From: IOR16 sp963521065 | GTDB lineage: Bacteria; Bacillota; Clostridia; Peptostreptococcales; Anaerovoracaceae | DNA: 64,000 nucleotides | Reading direction: 5' to 3' | Assembly (NCBI GenBank): GCA_963521065.1 | Contig: CAUQTI010000001.1 | Location: 62,001 to 126,000, forward strand | Shown here: in pieces, positions 18,013 to 26,120 of the stretch | Layout of the letters: every line of letters begins with the position of its first letter | Numbering within the stretch: the first letter of the stretch is position 1 | Notes under the pieces: generated by a model | What the model saw: only the letters and a program-made list of their open reading frames with translations | Databases searched by the model: none | Told to the model about the DNA's origin: nothing | Position numbers and translations under genes: made by a program

Positions 18013-19503
18013 TTGTTGAAGGATGAGGATAAAAAGAAAGTCAGAGAACAAATAGACACCTTGTTTTTTTCCGATGGCGGACAACGAGAATTAGATCTTT
18101 TGATAGAAACCCTGAGTAAGCTTCGACCGAATTATGTGGATTTTAAAGAAGTGTGTGAAAACCTCTATGATGGAATCCATATTACAGATGGCGAAGGGAA
18201 AATTCTATTTATAAACAAAGCCTATACCCGAACCACTGGTATATACCCTGAGGAAATTATAGGGAAAAGAGTTCCGGAGATAGAGCAGCAGGGAGATTTG
18301 TATAAAGGTTCTGTTACAGGGGCTGTTTTAGAGCAAAAAGAACGTGTCAATTCAGTCGCTAAAATTATTAAAGTGAATAAAGAAGTATTGGTCACAGGAA
18401 CTCCTGTTTTTGATAAGGACGGGAAAATCAAACTGGTCGTGACAAACACCCGTGACTTTCCGGAGCTGAAAGAGTTAGAACAGCGACTTGTTGTGCTTTC
18501 CGAGGAACGAAAGAAGAAAAATGAAGAGCTGGTCTATCTTCGCCAGCAACAAACCGGAACGAAGCCTCTCCTATATTCCAGCGAAGCCATGAAATCGGTC
18601 ATTGAAACAATCAAAACCGTTGCAGAGACAGACGTAACCGTATTAATTACGGGTGAAACAGGAACTGGAAAAGAGCTGGTAGCAAACGAGCTGTATCAAA
18701 ACAGTAACCGGAAGGATAAGCCATTCATAAAAGTGAATTGTGCGGCGATACCGTCTGAGTTGCTGGAATCCGAGCTATTTGGCTATGAGGCGGGTGCGTT
18801 TACGGGGGCGAAGCGCAATGGAAAAGTCGGAATGTTTGAGCTGGCAAACTCCGGAGTCATTTTGCTTGACGAAATAGGCGATATGCCGCTTTCGTTACAG
18901 GCTAAGCTGCTGCGCGTTCTGCAGCAGAAAGAACTTGTGAAAATCGGCGGCAATCATACGATTCGTCTTGACATCAGGGTGATTGCGTCTACAAATAAAA
19001 ACCTCTTAGAAGAAATCAAGAACAAGCGATTTCGAGAAGATTTATATTATCGGCTGAATGTAGTGCCGATTAGCTTAAAGCCATTGAGAGAAAGACAGGA
19101 AGAAATTCCTTATTTAGCAGAGAAATTTTGCCAGAAATTTAATAAAAAGTACAATAAAACCATCTCAATCAGTGAGGAAGGAATGAATGCTCTGACAAGG
19201 TATTCTTGGCCCGGTAATGTGAGAGAATTAGAGAATGTACTTGAGAGACTGGTTGTAACCAGTCATGGTAAGAATATAACAAGCCACAGCATTTTTGTGG
19301 CTTTGAGCCCGGAAGCCTTATCGTCCTATAAAGAGATTGAAAGTAAGAGTACACTTAAGAATATGGTGAGTGTATATGAACACAGTATAATAATCCGAGC
19401 GTTAAAAGAAGAAGGCTCGCTTCGTCGTGCGGCAAAGATGTTAGGAGTAGATCATTCCACTCTAATTAAAAAGCTGCAGCGATACGATCAAGGGTTCCAG
19501 TGA
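18013..19503 (+). CDS. Sigma-54-dependent transcriptional activator (PAS, AAA+, TyrR-type HTH)
   Basis: A 496-residue enhancer-binding protein. A PAS sensor (about 45-150) is followed by a short coiled linker and a sigma-54 AAA+ domain with Walker A GETGTGKE, the sigma-54 contact loop GAFTGAK and LLDEIGDMP. The C-terminal helix-turn-helix (RRAAKMLGVDHSTLIKKLQ) resembles that of TyrR. The start is TTG at 18013 with GGAGG 8 bp upstream. Its stop codon lies inside the first of three inverted repeats that precede a sigma-54 promoter for the BKACE operon, so it almost certainly controls that operon. The PAS ligand is unknown. Confidence 0.93.
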   Translation: MLKDEDKKKVREQIDTLFFSDGGQRELDLLIETLSKLRPNYVDFKEVCENLYDGIHITDGEGKILFINKAYTRTTGIYPEEIIGKRVPEIEQQGDLYKGSVTGAVLEQKERVNSVAKIIKVNKEVLVTGTPVFDKDGKIKLVVTNTRDFPELKELEQRLVVLSEERKKKNEELVYLRQQQTGTKPLLYSSEAMKSVIETIKTVAETDVTVLITGETGTGKELVANELYQNSNRKDKPFIKVNCAAIPSELLESELFGYEAGAFTGAKRNGKVGMFELANSGVILLDEIGDMPLSLQAKLLRVLQQKELVKIGGNHTIRLDIRVIASTNKNLLEEIKNKRFREDLYYRLNVVPISLKPLRERQEEIPYLAEKFCQKFNKKYNKTISISEEGMNALTRYSWPGNVRELENVLERLVVTSHGKNITSHSIFVALSPEALSSYKEIESKSTLKNMVSVYEHSIIIRALKEEGSLRRAAKMLGVDHSTLIKKLQRYDQGFQ

Positions 19504-19534
19504 AAAAATTCACCACGCGGTGAAAAAAATCACC
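19499..19534 (+). promoter_or_regulatory. Two enhancer-like inverted repeats (distal UAS pair)
   Basis: Copy 1 GTGAA-N4-TTCACC (19500-19514) overlaps the regulator stop codon; copy 2 GGTGA-N6-TCACC (19519-19534) has its centre 20 bp away, about two helical turns. They match the third copy at 19641-19656, giving consensus GGTGAA-N4-TTCACC. They lie about 230-250 bp upstream of the -24 element, a normal distance for activator binding sites. Confidence 0.65.
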
Positions 19535-19631
19535 TTAAGATTGGACGAGGTTTTTATACAAATTGTGTGACTTTTGAATTAAATATTTGTTGATATTCTC
19601 CAAATCATTGTCATTTGATTTGATTTGTTTC

Positions 19632-19673
19632 AAAGCATAAGGTGAAAAAATTCACCTTATGCTTTTTTTTATT
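19632..19673 (+). terminator. Terminator-like hairpin containing the third enhancer repeat
   Basis: A 15-bp perfect stem (19632-19646 with 19651-19665), loop AAAA, then a long T run. The inner arms are GGTGAA and TTCACC (19641-19656), the same inverted repeat as the two copies upstream. It can end the regulator transcript and also serve as the proximal activator site, centred about 105 bp before the -24 element. Confidence 0.75.
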
Positions 19674-19752
19674 TTCCCCCCCTTTTTTGCAAAATGGGTA
19701 AGAAAGCCATCTATTTCAATCTTTACACCCCGCCATCTATTAAAAAGTCAAT

Positions 19753-19767
19753 TGGCACACTTTTTGC
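19753..19767 (+). promoter_or_regulatory. Sigma-54 promoter of the BKACE operon
   Basis: TGGCAC (19753-19758) and TTGC (19764-19767) give GG-N10-GC, the exact -24/-12 geometry. It is 49 bp before the BKACE start codon. Confidence 0.88.
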
Positions 19768-19815
19768 TTTTAAAGAAAGGTGACCAAATATTAAAAGTAG
19801 ATAAGGAGTGTTCAC

Positions 19816-20655
19816 ATGAAAAAAACAATTATAACTGTAGCAACAACCGGCGCTTGGCCTAAGAAAAAAAATAATCCTAATGTGCCTTTGACACCGGCAG
19901 AAATTGCAGCGGATGTTTATGCCTGTTGGAAAGCCGGAGCTGCTATGGCTCATTTGCACATGAGAGATGACGAAGGAAACGGAACGATGTCCACAGAAAA
20001 ATTCAGCGAAACGGTAAAACTGATTCGGGAAAATTACCCCGACTGTGACATTATATTAAATCTTACAACCTCCGGTGATTTAAACGCAACGGATGAAACA
20101 CGACAGGCACACCTGAAGGCTTTGCATCCCGATATGGCATCCTACGACTGTGGTTCAATGAACTGGATGCATTCTGGATTATTCATCAATCATCCCAAAT
20201 TTTTAGAAGAGCTAGGTGCGACAATGCAGGATTTGGGAGTTAAGCCTGAAATTGAATGCTTTGATCCCGGAATGATTGCGAATGCGGCGTATTACCTGAA
20301 AAAGGGCGTTTTGAAAGCACCTCTGCACTTTCAGTTTTGTATGGGATGCGCCAATGGAATCCCCGGAAATGTAAAGAATCTGCTGTTTATGAAGGAAGCG
20401 ATGGAAACGATGTGCCCTGGTTCAACGTGGAGCTGCTTTGGAGTAGGCCATTCGGCAATGGAAGTCCTGTATGCGGGAGTTGCTTTAGGCGGACACGTTC
20501 GAGTAGGAATGGAAGACAATGTAATGTATTCCAGCGATAAGTTGGCAGACAGCAATGTACAATTTGTTGAGAGAGCAGCTCGTATTATCCGTGAATTTGG
20601 AAACGAGGTTGCATCACCGGCGGAAGCCCGTGAAATTCTCGGCTTGAAAAGATAA
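19816..20655 (+). CDS. BKACE-family beta-keto acid cleavage enzyme
   Basis: A 279-residue member of the family of 3-keto-5-aminohexanoate cleavage enzyme (Kce). These zinc enzymes condense a beta-keto acid with acetyl-CoA to give acetoacetate and a shorter acyl-CoA. The zinc motif is seen as H46 and H48 in AHLHMRD, and the conserved acidic residue as E233 in GMEDN. The substrate of a BKACE is set by pocket residues I cannot interpret safely. With a neighbouring dehydrogenase and no kdd/kal-type lysine genes, a carnitine-like or other 3-hydroxy acid is more likely than the lysine intermediate. First gene after the sigma-54 promoter; AAGGAG precedes the ATG. Confidence 0.9.
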   Translation: MKKTIITVATTGAWPKKKNNPNVPLTPAEIAADVYACWKAGAAMAHLHMRDDEGNGTMSTEKFSETVKLIRENYPDCDIILNLTTSGDLNATDETRQAHLKALHPDMASYDCGSMNWMHSGLFINHPKFLEELGATMQDLGVKPEIECFDPGMIANAAYYLKKGVLKAPLHFQFCMGCANGIPGNVKNLLFMKEAMETMCPGSTWSCFGVGHSAMEVLYAGVALGGHVRVGMEDNVMYSSDKLADSNVQFVERAARIIREFGNEVASPAEAREILGLKR

Positions 20656-20693
20656 TTGCAAAGCGCCGCTTGTCTTTTCAGAAAGGAAAAACT

Positions 20694-21623
20694 ATGAAAA
20701 AAATAAAATACATTCTGATTTGCGGGGCAGGTATGATGGGGAAAAACATCGCTTTTGTCATGGCTGCAAACCCAAATTATGAAATTGGTGTTTATGATTT
20801 ATATGATGCAAATGTAAAGGAAGGGATACGGCAGAATGTACAATCGCTGATTGAGCAAAATGCTGTATCGAAAGAAGAACTGGAAAACCGTCTCAGCCGC
20901 ATTTCTTTTACGACAGACTTGGACAGTGCATTGGTGACGCGTGCAGACCTGATTATAGAAGCCGTTTTTGAGGATATGCAGATAAAACGTGAAATGTTTT
21001 CCAAGCTGGAAGCGCGCTGTCGGAAAAATGCAATATTCTGCACCAATTCGTCGGTAATGAGTCCCAGTGAAATCTCTGCGGAATTAAAATACAGAGAACG
21101 CTTTGTAAGCACACATTTTTGGAATCCCGCACATTTGATTCCGTTAGTTGAGGTTGTAAAATCGGATGCGTCAAGTGCTGACGTGGCGCAAACGGTTATG
21201 GAGGTACTGCAATCAGTTGGAAAAGAGCCGGTATTGTGTCGGAAAGATGTCCCGGGCTTTATCGCAAACCGCATGCAACATGCGTTGTGGCGGGAAGCAA
21301 TCTCCATCGTAGAAAACGGGATTGCAGATGCACAAACCGTGGATAAGGCAGTCAAATATTCATTTGGAATGCGCTTGCCTCAATTGGGACCGCTTGAAAA
21401 TATTGATATGGTAGGCACTGATTTGACTTATAATATTCATGAATATATCTTTGAAGATTTAGAGGATACACATATGCCGTTGCCTATATTGAAAAAATTG
21501 TGTGCAGAAGGAAAGCTTGGATTCAAATCAGGAGAAGGCTTTCAAAAATGGACCAATGATGAAATTGAAAAATCAAAATCAGATTTAAATGAATACCTCG
21601 TAAATATGCTCTATAGAAAATAA
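20694..21623 (+). CDS. 3-hydroxyacyl-CoA dehydrogenase-family oxidoreductase
   Basis: A 309-residue NAD-dependent dehydrogenase with the Rossmann motif GAGMMG at residues 11-16, the family segment FWNPAHLIPLVEVV and the C-terminal helical dimerisation domain. L-carnitine dehydrogenase belongs to the same family and has similar length. Next to a BKACE enzyme it probably oxidises a 3-hydroxy acid (or its CoA ester) to the beta-keto substrate of the BKACE. I start at the ATG at 20694 after AAAGGA; an in-frame TTG at 20670 is unlikely. Second gene of the sigma-54 operon. Confidence 0.9.
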   Translation: MKKIKYILICGAGMMGKNIAFVMAANPNYEIGVYDLYDANVKEGIRQNVQSLIEQNAVSKEELENRLSRISFTTDLDSALVTRADLIIEAVFEDMQIKREMFSKLEARCRKNAIFCTNSSVMSPSEISAELKYRERFVSTHFWNPAHLIPLVEVVKSDASSADVAQTVMEVLQSVGKEPVLCRKDVPGFIANRMQHALWREAISIVENGIADAQTVDKAVKYSFGMRLPQLGPLENIDMVGTDLTYNIHEYIFEDLEDTHMPLPILKKLCAEGKLGFKSGEGFQKWTNDEIEKSKSDLNEYLVNMLYRK

Positions 21624-21680
21624 TACTCGTATATTTGTAGAGTGATCAAAAAGTGTATTAAAAGAAAGGAAGACGTCTAA

Positions 21681-23051
21681 ATGTCAAATACTACTAATTC
21701 AGCCCTTCCAAAGGGCACTCTTTTATGGCAAATGAGTAAAAAATTCCAGTTTGCGGCAGAAAAGATTATTCCCGATTCCTTTGTTTTTTGTTTAATCCTT
21801 ACGTTCATCGTATTTGTTGGGTCTCTTGCGGTAGGCGCAGGCCCTCTTGAGTTAGTAAATGCATGGTCTGACGGACTGTGGACACAATCTACATTTGCAT
21901 TTCAAATGAGCTTGATGGTTGTTGTTTGTGCGACTTGTGCGAAGTCAGCACAGGTAAATCGACTGCTGACTAAGCTGGCCGACATCGTACATACGCCAAC
22001 GGGAGCAATGATTCTTCTGATGCTGTTTGGCTATGGTTCCAGCTTTGTAAATTGGGCATTTTGTACAATCGTTACACCAATCCTTGCAATGCAGCTTTCC
22101 AAACGCATCAAAGGGCTTCATTTTCCAATGATGATTGCAGCAGGATATTCTTGCATGATCTTAGGACAGTGTATGGGACCTTCTGCATCCCTATATGCTT
22201 TACTTGCGACTCCAGGACACTTTCTGGAAAGTGAAATGGGAGTACTTACACAGGCGCAGACAACCTATAACCCGATGAATGTAATTCTGTGGATTATCTT
22301 GGCTGTTTCCTTCATGGTTATCGCAATCTTTACACGTCCGCCAAAGCATGAGACGGTAGAATTTGAAAGTGCATTAGACAATGTTTCGCCTGATTATAAT
22401 GTAAGCGAGCGCGTTACTCCAGCGGATAAAATGAATGGAAGCCGCGTCGTTATGTGGCTGATTGGGGTAGCTGGTCTTGTGGCCATCATCTATAGCTTTA
22501 TAAGCAAAGGTTTCCTCGGTTCCTTGTCCGTAAATTTCATCATATTTTTATTTATCATTATTAATTGCTTCTTATATAATTCACCGCGGGCTTTTGTTGA
22601 AGCACATAAAGACAATATGAAGCTCTCCTGTGAAGTTATGATTCAGTTCCCGTTCTATGGAGGAATCATGGGGCTGATGAACTGTGGGCTGGGTCAGGTT
22701 ATCGTAACTGCGATTGTTTCTGTTGCCAGTGCGCAGACGATGCCGCTATTTTCCTTCCTGTCCGCATCCGTTGTTAATTTGTTTATTCCATCACAAGGTG
22801 GACAGTGGATTGTTCAGGGGCCGTTGATTGTTGATGCAGTGCAACAGACTGGTGCAAGCATGGTGGACTGTGTAAATGCGTTTGTGCTCGGTGATGAAGC
22901 GACCAATTTGCTTCAGCCTCTTTATGTAATCCCAGCATTATCCGTGGTTGGAATGAAGCTAAAGGATGTATGGGGATTTATGGCTTTCATTTGGGTTTTC
23001 TGGACGATTATTACCTGCCTGGGATTATATTTTATCCCAATGTTTGTTTAG
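21681..23051 (+). CDS. AtoE-type short-chain fatty acid / keto acid transporter
   Basis: A 456-residue polytopic membrane protein of the AtoE (short-chain fatty acid transporter) family, with about 11-12 hydrophobic segments. The N-terminal PDSFVFCLILTFIVF and the WNPMN-like and PSQGGQW segments are typical of the family. It may import the operon's hydroxy or keto acid, or export the acetoacetate that BKACE produces; the direction is inference. Last gene of the operon, with a strong terminator 74 bp downstream. Confidence 0.88.
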   Translation: MSNTTNSALPKGTLLWQMSKKFQFAAEKIIPDSFVFCLILTFIVFVGSLAVGAGPLELVNAWSDGLWTQSTFAFQMSLMVVVCATCAKSAQVNRLLTKLADIVHTPTGAMILLMLFGYGSSFVNWAFCTIVTPILAMQLSKRIKGLHFPMMIAAGYSCMILGQCMGPSASLYALLATPGHFLESEMGVLTQAQTTYNPMNVILWIILAVSFMVIAIFTRPPKHETVEFESALDNVSPDYNVSERVTPADKMNGSRVVMWLIGVAGLVAIIYSFISKGFLGSLSVNFIIFLFIIINCFLYNSPRAFVEAHKDNMKLSCEVMIQFPFYGGIMGLMNCGLGQVIVTAIVSVASAQTMPLFSFLSASVVNLFIPSQGGQWIVQGPLIVDAVQQTGASMVDCVNAFVLGDEATNLLQPLYVIPALSVVGMKLKDVWGFMAFIWVFWTIITCLGLYFIPMFV

Positions 23052-23124
23052 GATTGACTTTTAAACAGGACATAAAGTTTCGATTCGTTGCAAACAGAAC
23101 TGCATTGCAACTCGCATGTACCGT

Positions 23125-23163
23125 ACTCCCCAAAGCAAATTCTTGCTTTGGGGAGTTTTTTTA
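23125..23163 (+). terminator. Terminator of the BKACE operon
   Basis: ACTCCCCAAAGCAA (23125-23138) pairs perfectly with 23143-23156 around a 4-nt loop, followed by seven T. Confidence 0.93.
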
Positions 23164-23254
23164 TGGATTATCCTGTCTTCGCCCTTTTATGTAAGCTAGA
23201 AAACAGAGGTGGCCTTTCTGCGTTTGTTTATGGAGGCAACGGAGCGGATACAGC

Positions 23255-23283
23255 TTGACAATAGTATATTTATTCGATACAAT
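23255..23283 (+). promoter_or_regulatory. Sigma-70-type promoter of the SCIFF gene
   Basis: TTGACA (23255-23260), 17-bp spacer, TACAAT (23278-23283), 67 bp before the peptide start. Confidence 0.85.
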
Positions 23284-23349
23284 TTACCATGTATTAATTA
23301 ATAAGAATAGAAGGACTCACTAAACCGAGGACATCGAAGGAGGACTACT

Positions 23350-23499
23350 TTGAAAAACGTAAAAACAATTGCAAAACCTACATTAAAAACATCTGCTTGC
23401 CAGGGCGGCTGTGGTGAATGTCAGACATCTTGCCAGTCTGCTTGCAAAACTTCTTGTACTGTTGCAAATCAGGAATGCGAAAATACCAGACGCAGATAG
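23350..23499 (+). CDS. SCIFF ranthipeptide precursor
   Basis: A 49-residue Cys-rich peptide, starting at TTG (23350) with AAGGAGG 6 bp upstream. It has the SCIFF core pattern C-x2-C-x3-C-x3-C-x3-C-x6-C (C21, C24, C28, C32, C36, C43), including GECQTSCQSACKTSCTV, a hallmark of the family (six cysteines in forty-five residues). One extra cysteine, C17, lies before the core. The maturase gene follows 220 bp downstream. Such peptides are modified by sulfur-to-alpha-carbon thioether links; a signalling role has been proposed in clostridia. The gene is short enough to be missed by length cut-offs. Confidence 0.95.
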   Translation: MKNVKTIAKPTLKTSACQGGCGECQTSCQSACKTSCTVANQECENTRRR

Positions 23500-23513
23500 T
23501 TGAATTTTAAGTT

Positions 23514-23542
23514 AAAAAAACAGCAGTTGTGCTGTTTTTTTT
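23514..23542 (+). terminator. Hairpin between the SCIFF peptide and its maturase
   Basis: A run, ACAGCA, loop GTTG, TGCTGT and eight T. A short stem that may act as a partial terminator, giving more peptide than maturase transcript. Confidence 0.7.
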
Positions 23543-23719
23543 ATCTGTTAGGGGAGAACTGCTGCTTGGCAGGTAAAATGAAGTACAAAGTAAATCACCT
23601 TCGTTGTTAAAACGAGGGAATGAATAAAAGAAGACGGATTGCTTCATTTAATGAACCATAATAAGCCGTTTGATAGAATAAAAAAGGATAAATAATTTAT
23701 AAACAATGGGAGGGTGTCT

Positions 23720-25072
23720 GTGGTACATCAATATAAATTTAAAGACCAAAATATAGTTTTAGATGTCAACAGTGGTGCGATTCATCTGGTAAGTGACAGC
23801 ATCTATGATATAGTAGAGCTCTATAAAGAGAAACGAAAAGAAGAAATTTTTTCACTTCTTTCAGGGAAATATGAGGCGGAAGAATTAGAAAATGCGTATT
23901 CGGATATTCAAGAGCTGGAAAAAGAGAATATGCTTTTTTCAGATGATTCTCAGATTACAAATGAAATGTTGGAAGGACGTGGTTCTGTCATAAAAGCAAT
24001 GTGTCTGCATGTCGCACACGATTGCAACCTGCGCTGTAAATACTGTTTTGCGGATAAAGGCGCTTACGTCGGGGAACGTGCTCTGATGTCCTTGGAAACA
24101 GGGAAAAAGGCGATTGATTTTCTGCTGAGCCAGTCGGGAAGTCGGAGAAATTTAGAGATTGATTTCTTTGGCGGTGAGCCATTAATGAACTTTGAAGTAG
24201 TGAAGGAATTGGTGCGCTACGGGAGAGAAGCGGAAAAACCTCTCAACAAGAATATTCGATTTACCATTACGACAAACGGTGTTTTGCTGGATGAGGCAAA
24301 AATGGATTTTATAAACGAAGAGATGTCTAATGTCATTTTGAGTATCGACGGAAGAAAAGAAGTAAACGATGAAATGCGCCAGACGATAAGCGGGCGAGGC
24401 AGCTATGACGTCATTATGGACAACTATCTGCGTTTTGTGGAGAAGCGAAAAGGCTTATATTATGTGAGAGGCACCTTTACGGCTAAAAACCTTGATTTTG
24501 CTGCAGATGTAAAGCATCTGGTTGATTTAGGCTTTAAAAATGTATCCGTGGAGCCGGTAGTCACTGACCCAGCCTTAGATTATGCGCTTCACGAAAGTGA
24601 TACGGATACAATAAAGAAAGAATATGACTGCCTGACCGACATGTTTTTGGAATACGAGGAGCAGGGGAAAGAATTTTCCTTTTTTCATTTCAACTTAGAT
24701 TTAAACCAGGGACCGTGTGTTTACAAAAGGGTAGCTGGCTGCGGAGCCGGAACGGAATACGTTGCCGTATCGCCGGAAGGGGACATTTACCCATGTCACC
24801 AATTTGTAGGAAATGAAGAATTTAAGCTTGGAAATGTAAAAGAGACGGAGTTTAAAAATACACTTTTTGATTCTTTCAATAAGGCGCATATTTATAATAA
24901 GGAAGCTTGCAGGGAATGCTGGGCAAAGTTTTATTGCAGCGGGGGATGTCATGCAAATGCATACCATAATAACGGGAACCTTTTAGAGCCGTATGCACTC
25001 GGATGCGAGCTGGAGAAAAAACGCTTGGAATGTGCAATCGGGATTAAAGCGGTAGAAGCGTGTGCGGAATAA
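23720..25072 (+). CDS. SCIFF radical SAM maturase (thioether-forming)
   Basis: Radical S-adenosylmethionine enzyme that installs thioether cross-links on the SCIFF peptide. The radical SAM cysteines are in CNLRCKYC; FFGGEPLMNF follows. The C-terminal SPASM region has CGAGTEYVAVSPEGDIYPCHQF and then CRECWAKFYCSGGC, ligands for extra iron-sulfur clusters. The N-terminal part is a RiPP-recognition-like domain that would bind the leader. I start at GTG 23720 because GGGAGGG ends 5 bp upstream and homologs begin M-x-H; a GTG at 23714 overlaps that site. About 450 residues, the usual length. Confidence 0.95.
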   Translation: MVHQYKFKDQNIVLDVNSGAIHLVSDSIYDIVELYKEKRKEEIFSLLSGKYEAEELENAYSDIQELEKENMLFSDDSQITNEMLEGRGSVIKAMCLHVAHDCNLRCKYCFADKGAYVGERALMSLETGKKAIDFLLSQSGSRRNLEIDFFGGEPLMNFEVVKELVRYGREAEKPLNKNIRFTITTNGVLLDEAKMDFINEEMSNVILSIDGRKEVNDEMRQTISGRGSYDVIMDNYLRFVEKRKGLYYVRGTFTAKNLDFAADVKHLVDLGFKNVSVEPVVTDPALDYALHESDTDTIKKEYDCLTDMFLEYEEQGKEFSFFHFNLDLNQGPCVYKRVAGCGAGTEYVAVSPEGDIYPCHQFVGNEEFKLGNVKETEFKNTLFDSFNKAHIYNKEACRECWAKFYCSGGCHANAYHNNGNLLEPYALGCELEKKRLECAIGIKAVEACAE

Positions 25073-25102
25073 CCTTCATACAGTAGAAACAGGAGGAAGA
25101 GA

Positions 25103-25651
25103 TTGCGGATTTTAGTAGTAAGTGATACGCATGGCTATGTACAGCAGGCCATTGAGATTTACCGCAGGCAGCATGAGGAAAAGCCGATTGACTGCATTGT
25201 TCATCTGGGTGATTTGATTTCAGATGCGAGAGCCTTAAGAACAAGGCTTGGCGTGGAAGTGATTGCCGTGAAGGGCAATATGGACGGAAGCCATTCAGAA
25301 GAAGATTATGAAATTCTTACAACGGAGTATGGAAAGCTCTTGCTTTGCCATGGGCATATGCAGAACGTGAAATATAGCACACAGAATTTATTGTATCGGG
25401 CGGAAGAACTTGGATGTAAGGCTGCACTTTACGGGCATACGCACATGCCTTCCTTTATTGACGCAAATGGAATCTATCTTTTGAATCCTGGGAGTTTGTC
25501 CCTTCCGAAAGGTGGAAATCCTGGTTCTTACGCTATGCTGGAGACGAGCGCGGATGAATTTCGAGCATCAATTCTGTTTGAATTACCAAAGAAGCCGAAG
25601 GTTTCTGGAGGCTACCTGCGGGATTTGCTGAATAATAGCGACCGTGCATAA
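25103..25651 (+). CDS. YfcE/MJ0936-type metallophosphoesterase
   Basis: A 182-residue calcineurin-like phosphodiesterase. Metal-binding motifs are DTHG near the start, HLGDLI, GNMDG, CHGH and GHTHMP. Family members hydrolyse phosphodiesters, but the cellular substrate is unknown. Starts at TTG 25103 preceded by AGGAGGAAG, 31 bp after the maturase and probably cotranscribed with it and mrnC. Confidence 0.92.
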   Translation: MRILVVSDTHGYVQQAIEIYRRQHEEKPIDCIVHLGDLISDARALRTRLGVEVIAVKGNMDGSHSEEDYEILTTEYGKLLLCHGHMQNVKYSTQNLLYRAEELGCKAALYGHTHMPSFIDANGIYLLNPGSLSLPKGGNPGSYAMLETSADEFRASILFELPKKPKVSGGYLRDLLNNSDRA

Positions 25652-25718
25652 ACGTTAGAGATAGAGAAATTTACAGTGCAGAGGAGAACGGCGCAAAACG
25701 TCGTGGATGGGAAACTAG

Positions 25719-26111
25719 ATGGAAAAAGCAGATCAAACAGCGTACATGAATACAACGGTGCTTGCCTATATGGGAGATGCTGTCTATGAGGTTTTTGTTC
25801 GTGAACATGTAATTGCAAGCGGACAAATCCATGCAGATAAGCTGCACCATTCGGCAGTCCGGTATGTAAAAGCGGAGGCGCAGGCAAACGCATTAAAACA
25901 GATGCTTGAAAAATTATCAGAAACGGAATTGGCTCTGGTAAAACGCGCAAGAAATAAAAAAATAACTTCGAAACCTAAAAATGCAGAGCCTGTTGTATAC
26001 AAATGGGCCACGGCGTTTGAAGCGTTGGTTGGATATCTGCATCTGAGCGGACAAATCCAGCGAAGAGATGAGATTATGGAAGAAACCGTCTTTCTGATTG
26101 AAAAGTCTTGA
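25719..26111 (+). CDS. mrnC: Mini-ribonuclease III
   Basis: A 130-residue RNase III catalytic domain without a double-stranded RNA-binding domain, the signature of MrnC, which matures 23S rRNA in Firmicutes. The segment LAYMGDAVYEVFVREH carries the family's catalytic acidic residues and KWATAFEALVGYL the second acidic helix. It normally stands between cysS and rlmB; here it has drifted from both. The following sigma-54 activator gene starts 9 bp after its stop, so they are likely in one transcript. Confidence 0.93.
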   Translation: MEKADQTAYMNTTVLAYMGDAVYEVFVREHVIASGQIHADKLHHSAVRYVKAEAQANALKQMLEKLSETELALVKRARNKKITSKPKNAEPVVYKWATAFEALVGYLHLSGQIQRRDEIMEETVFLIEKS

Positions 26112-26120
26112 GGTGATCTT

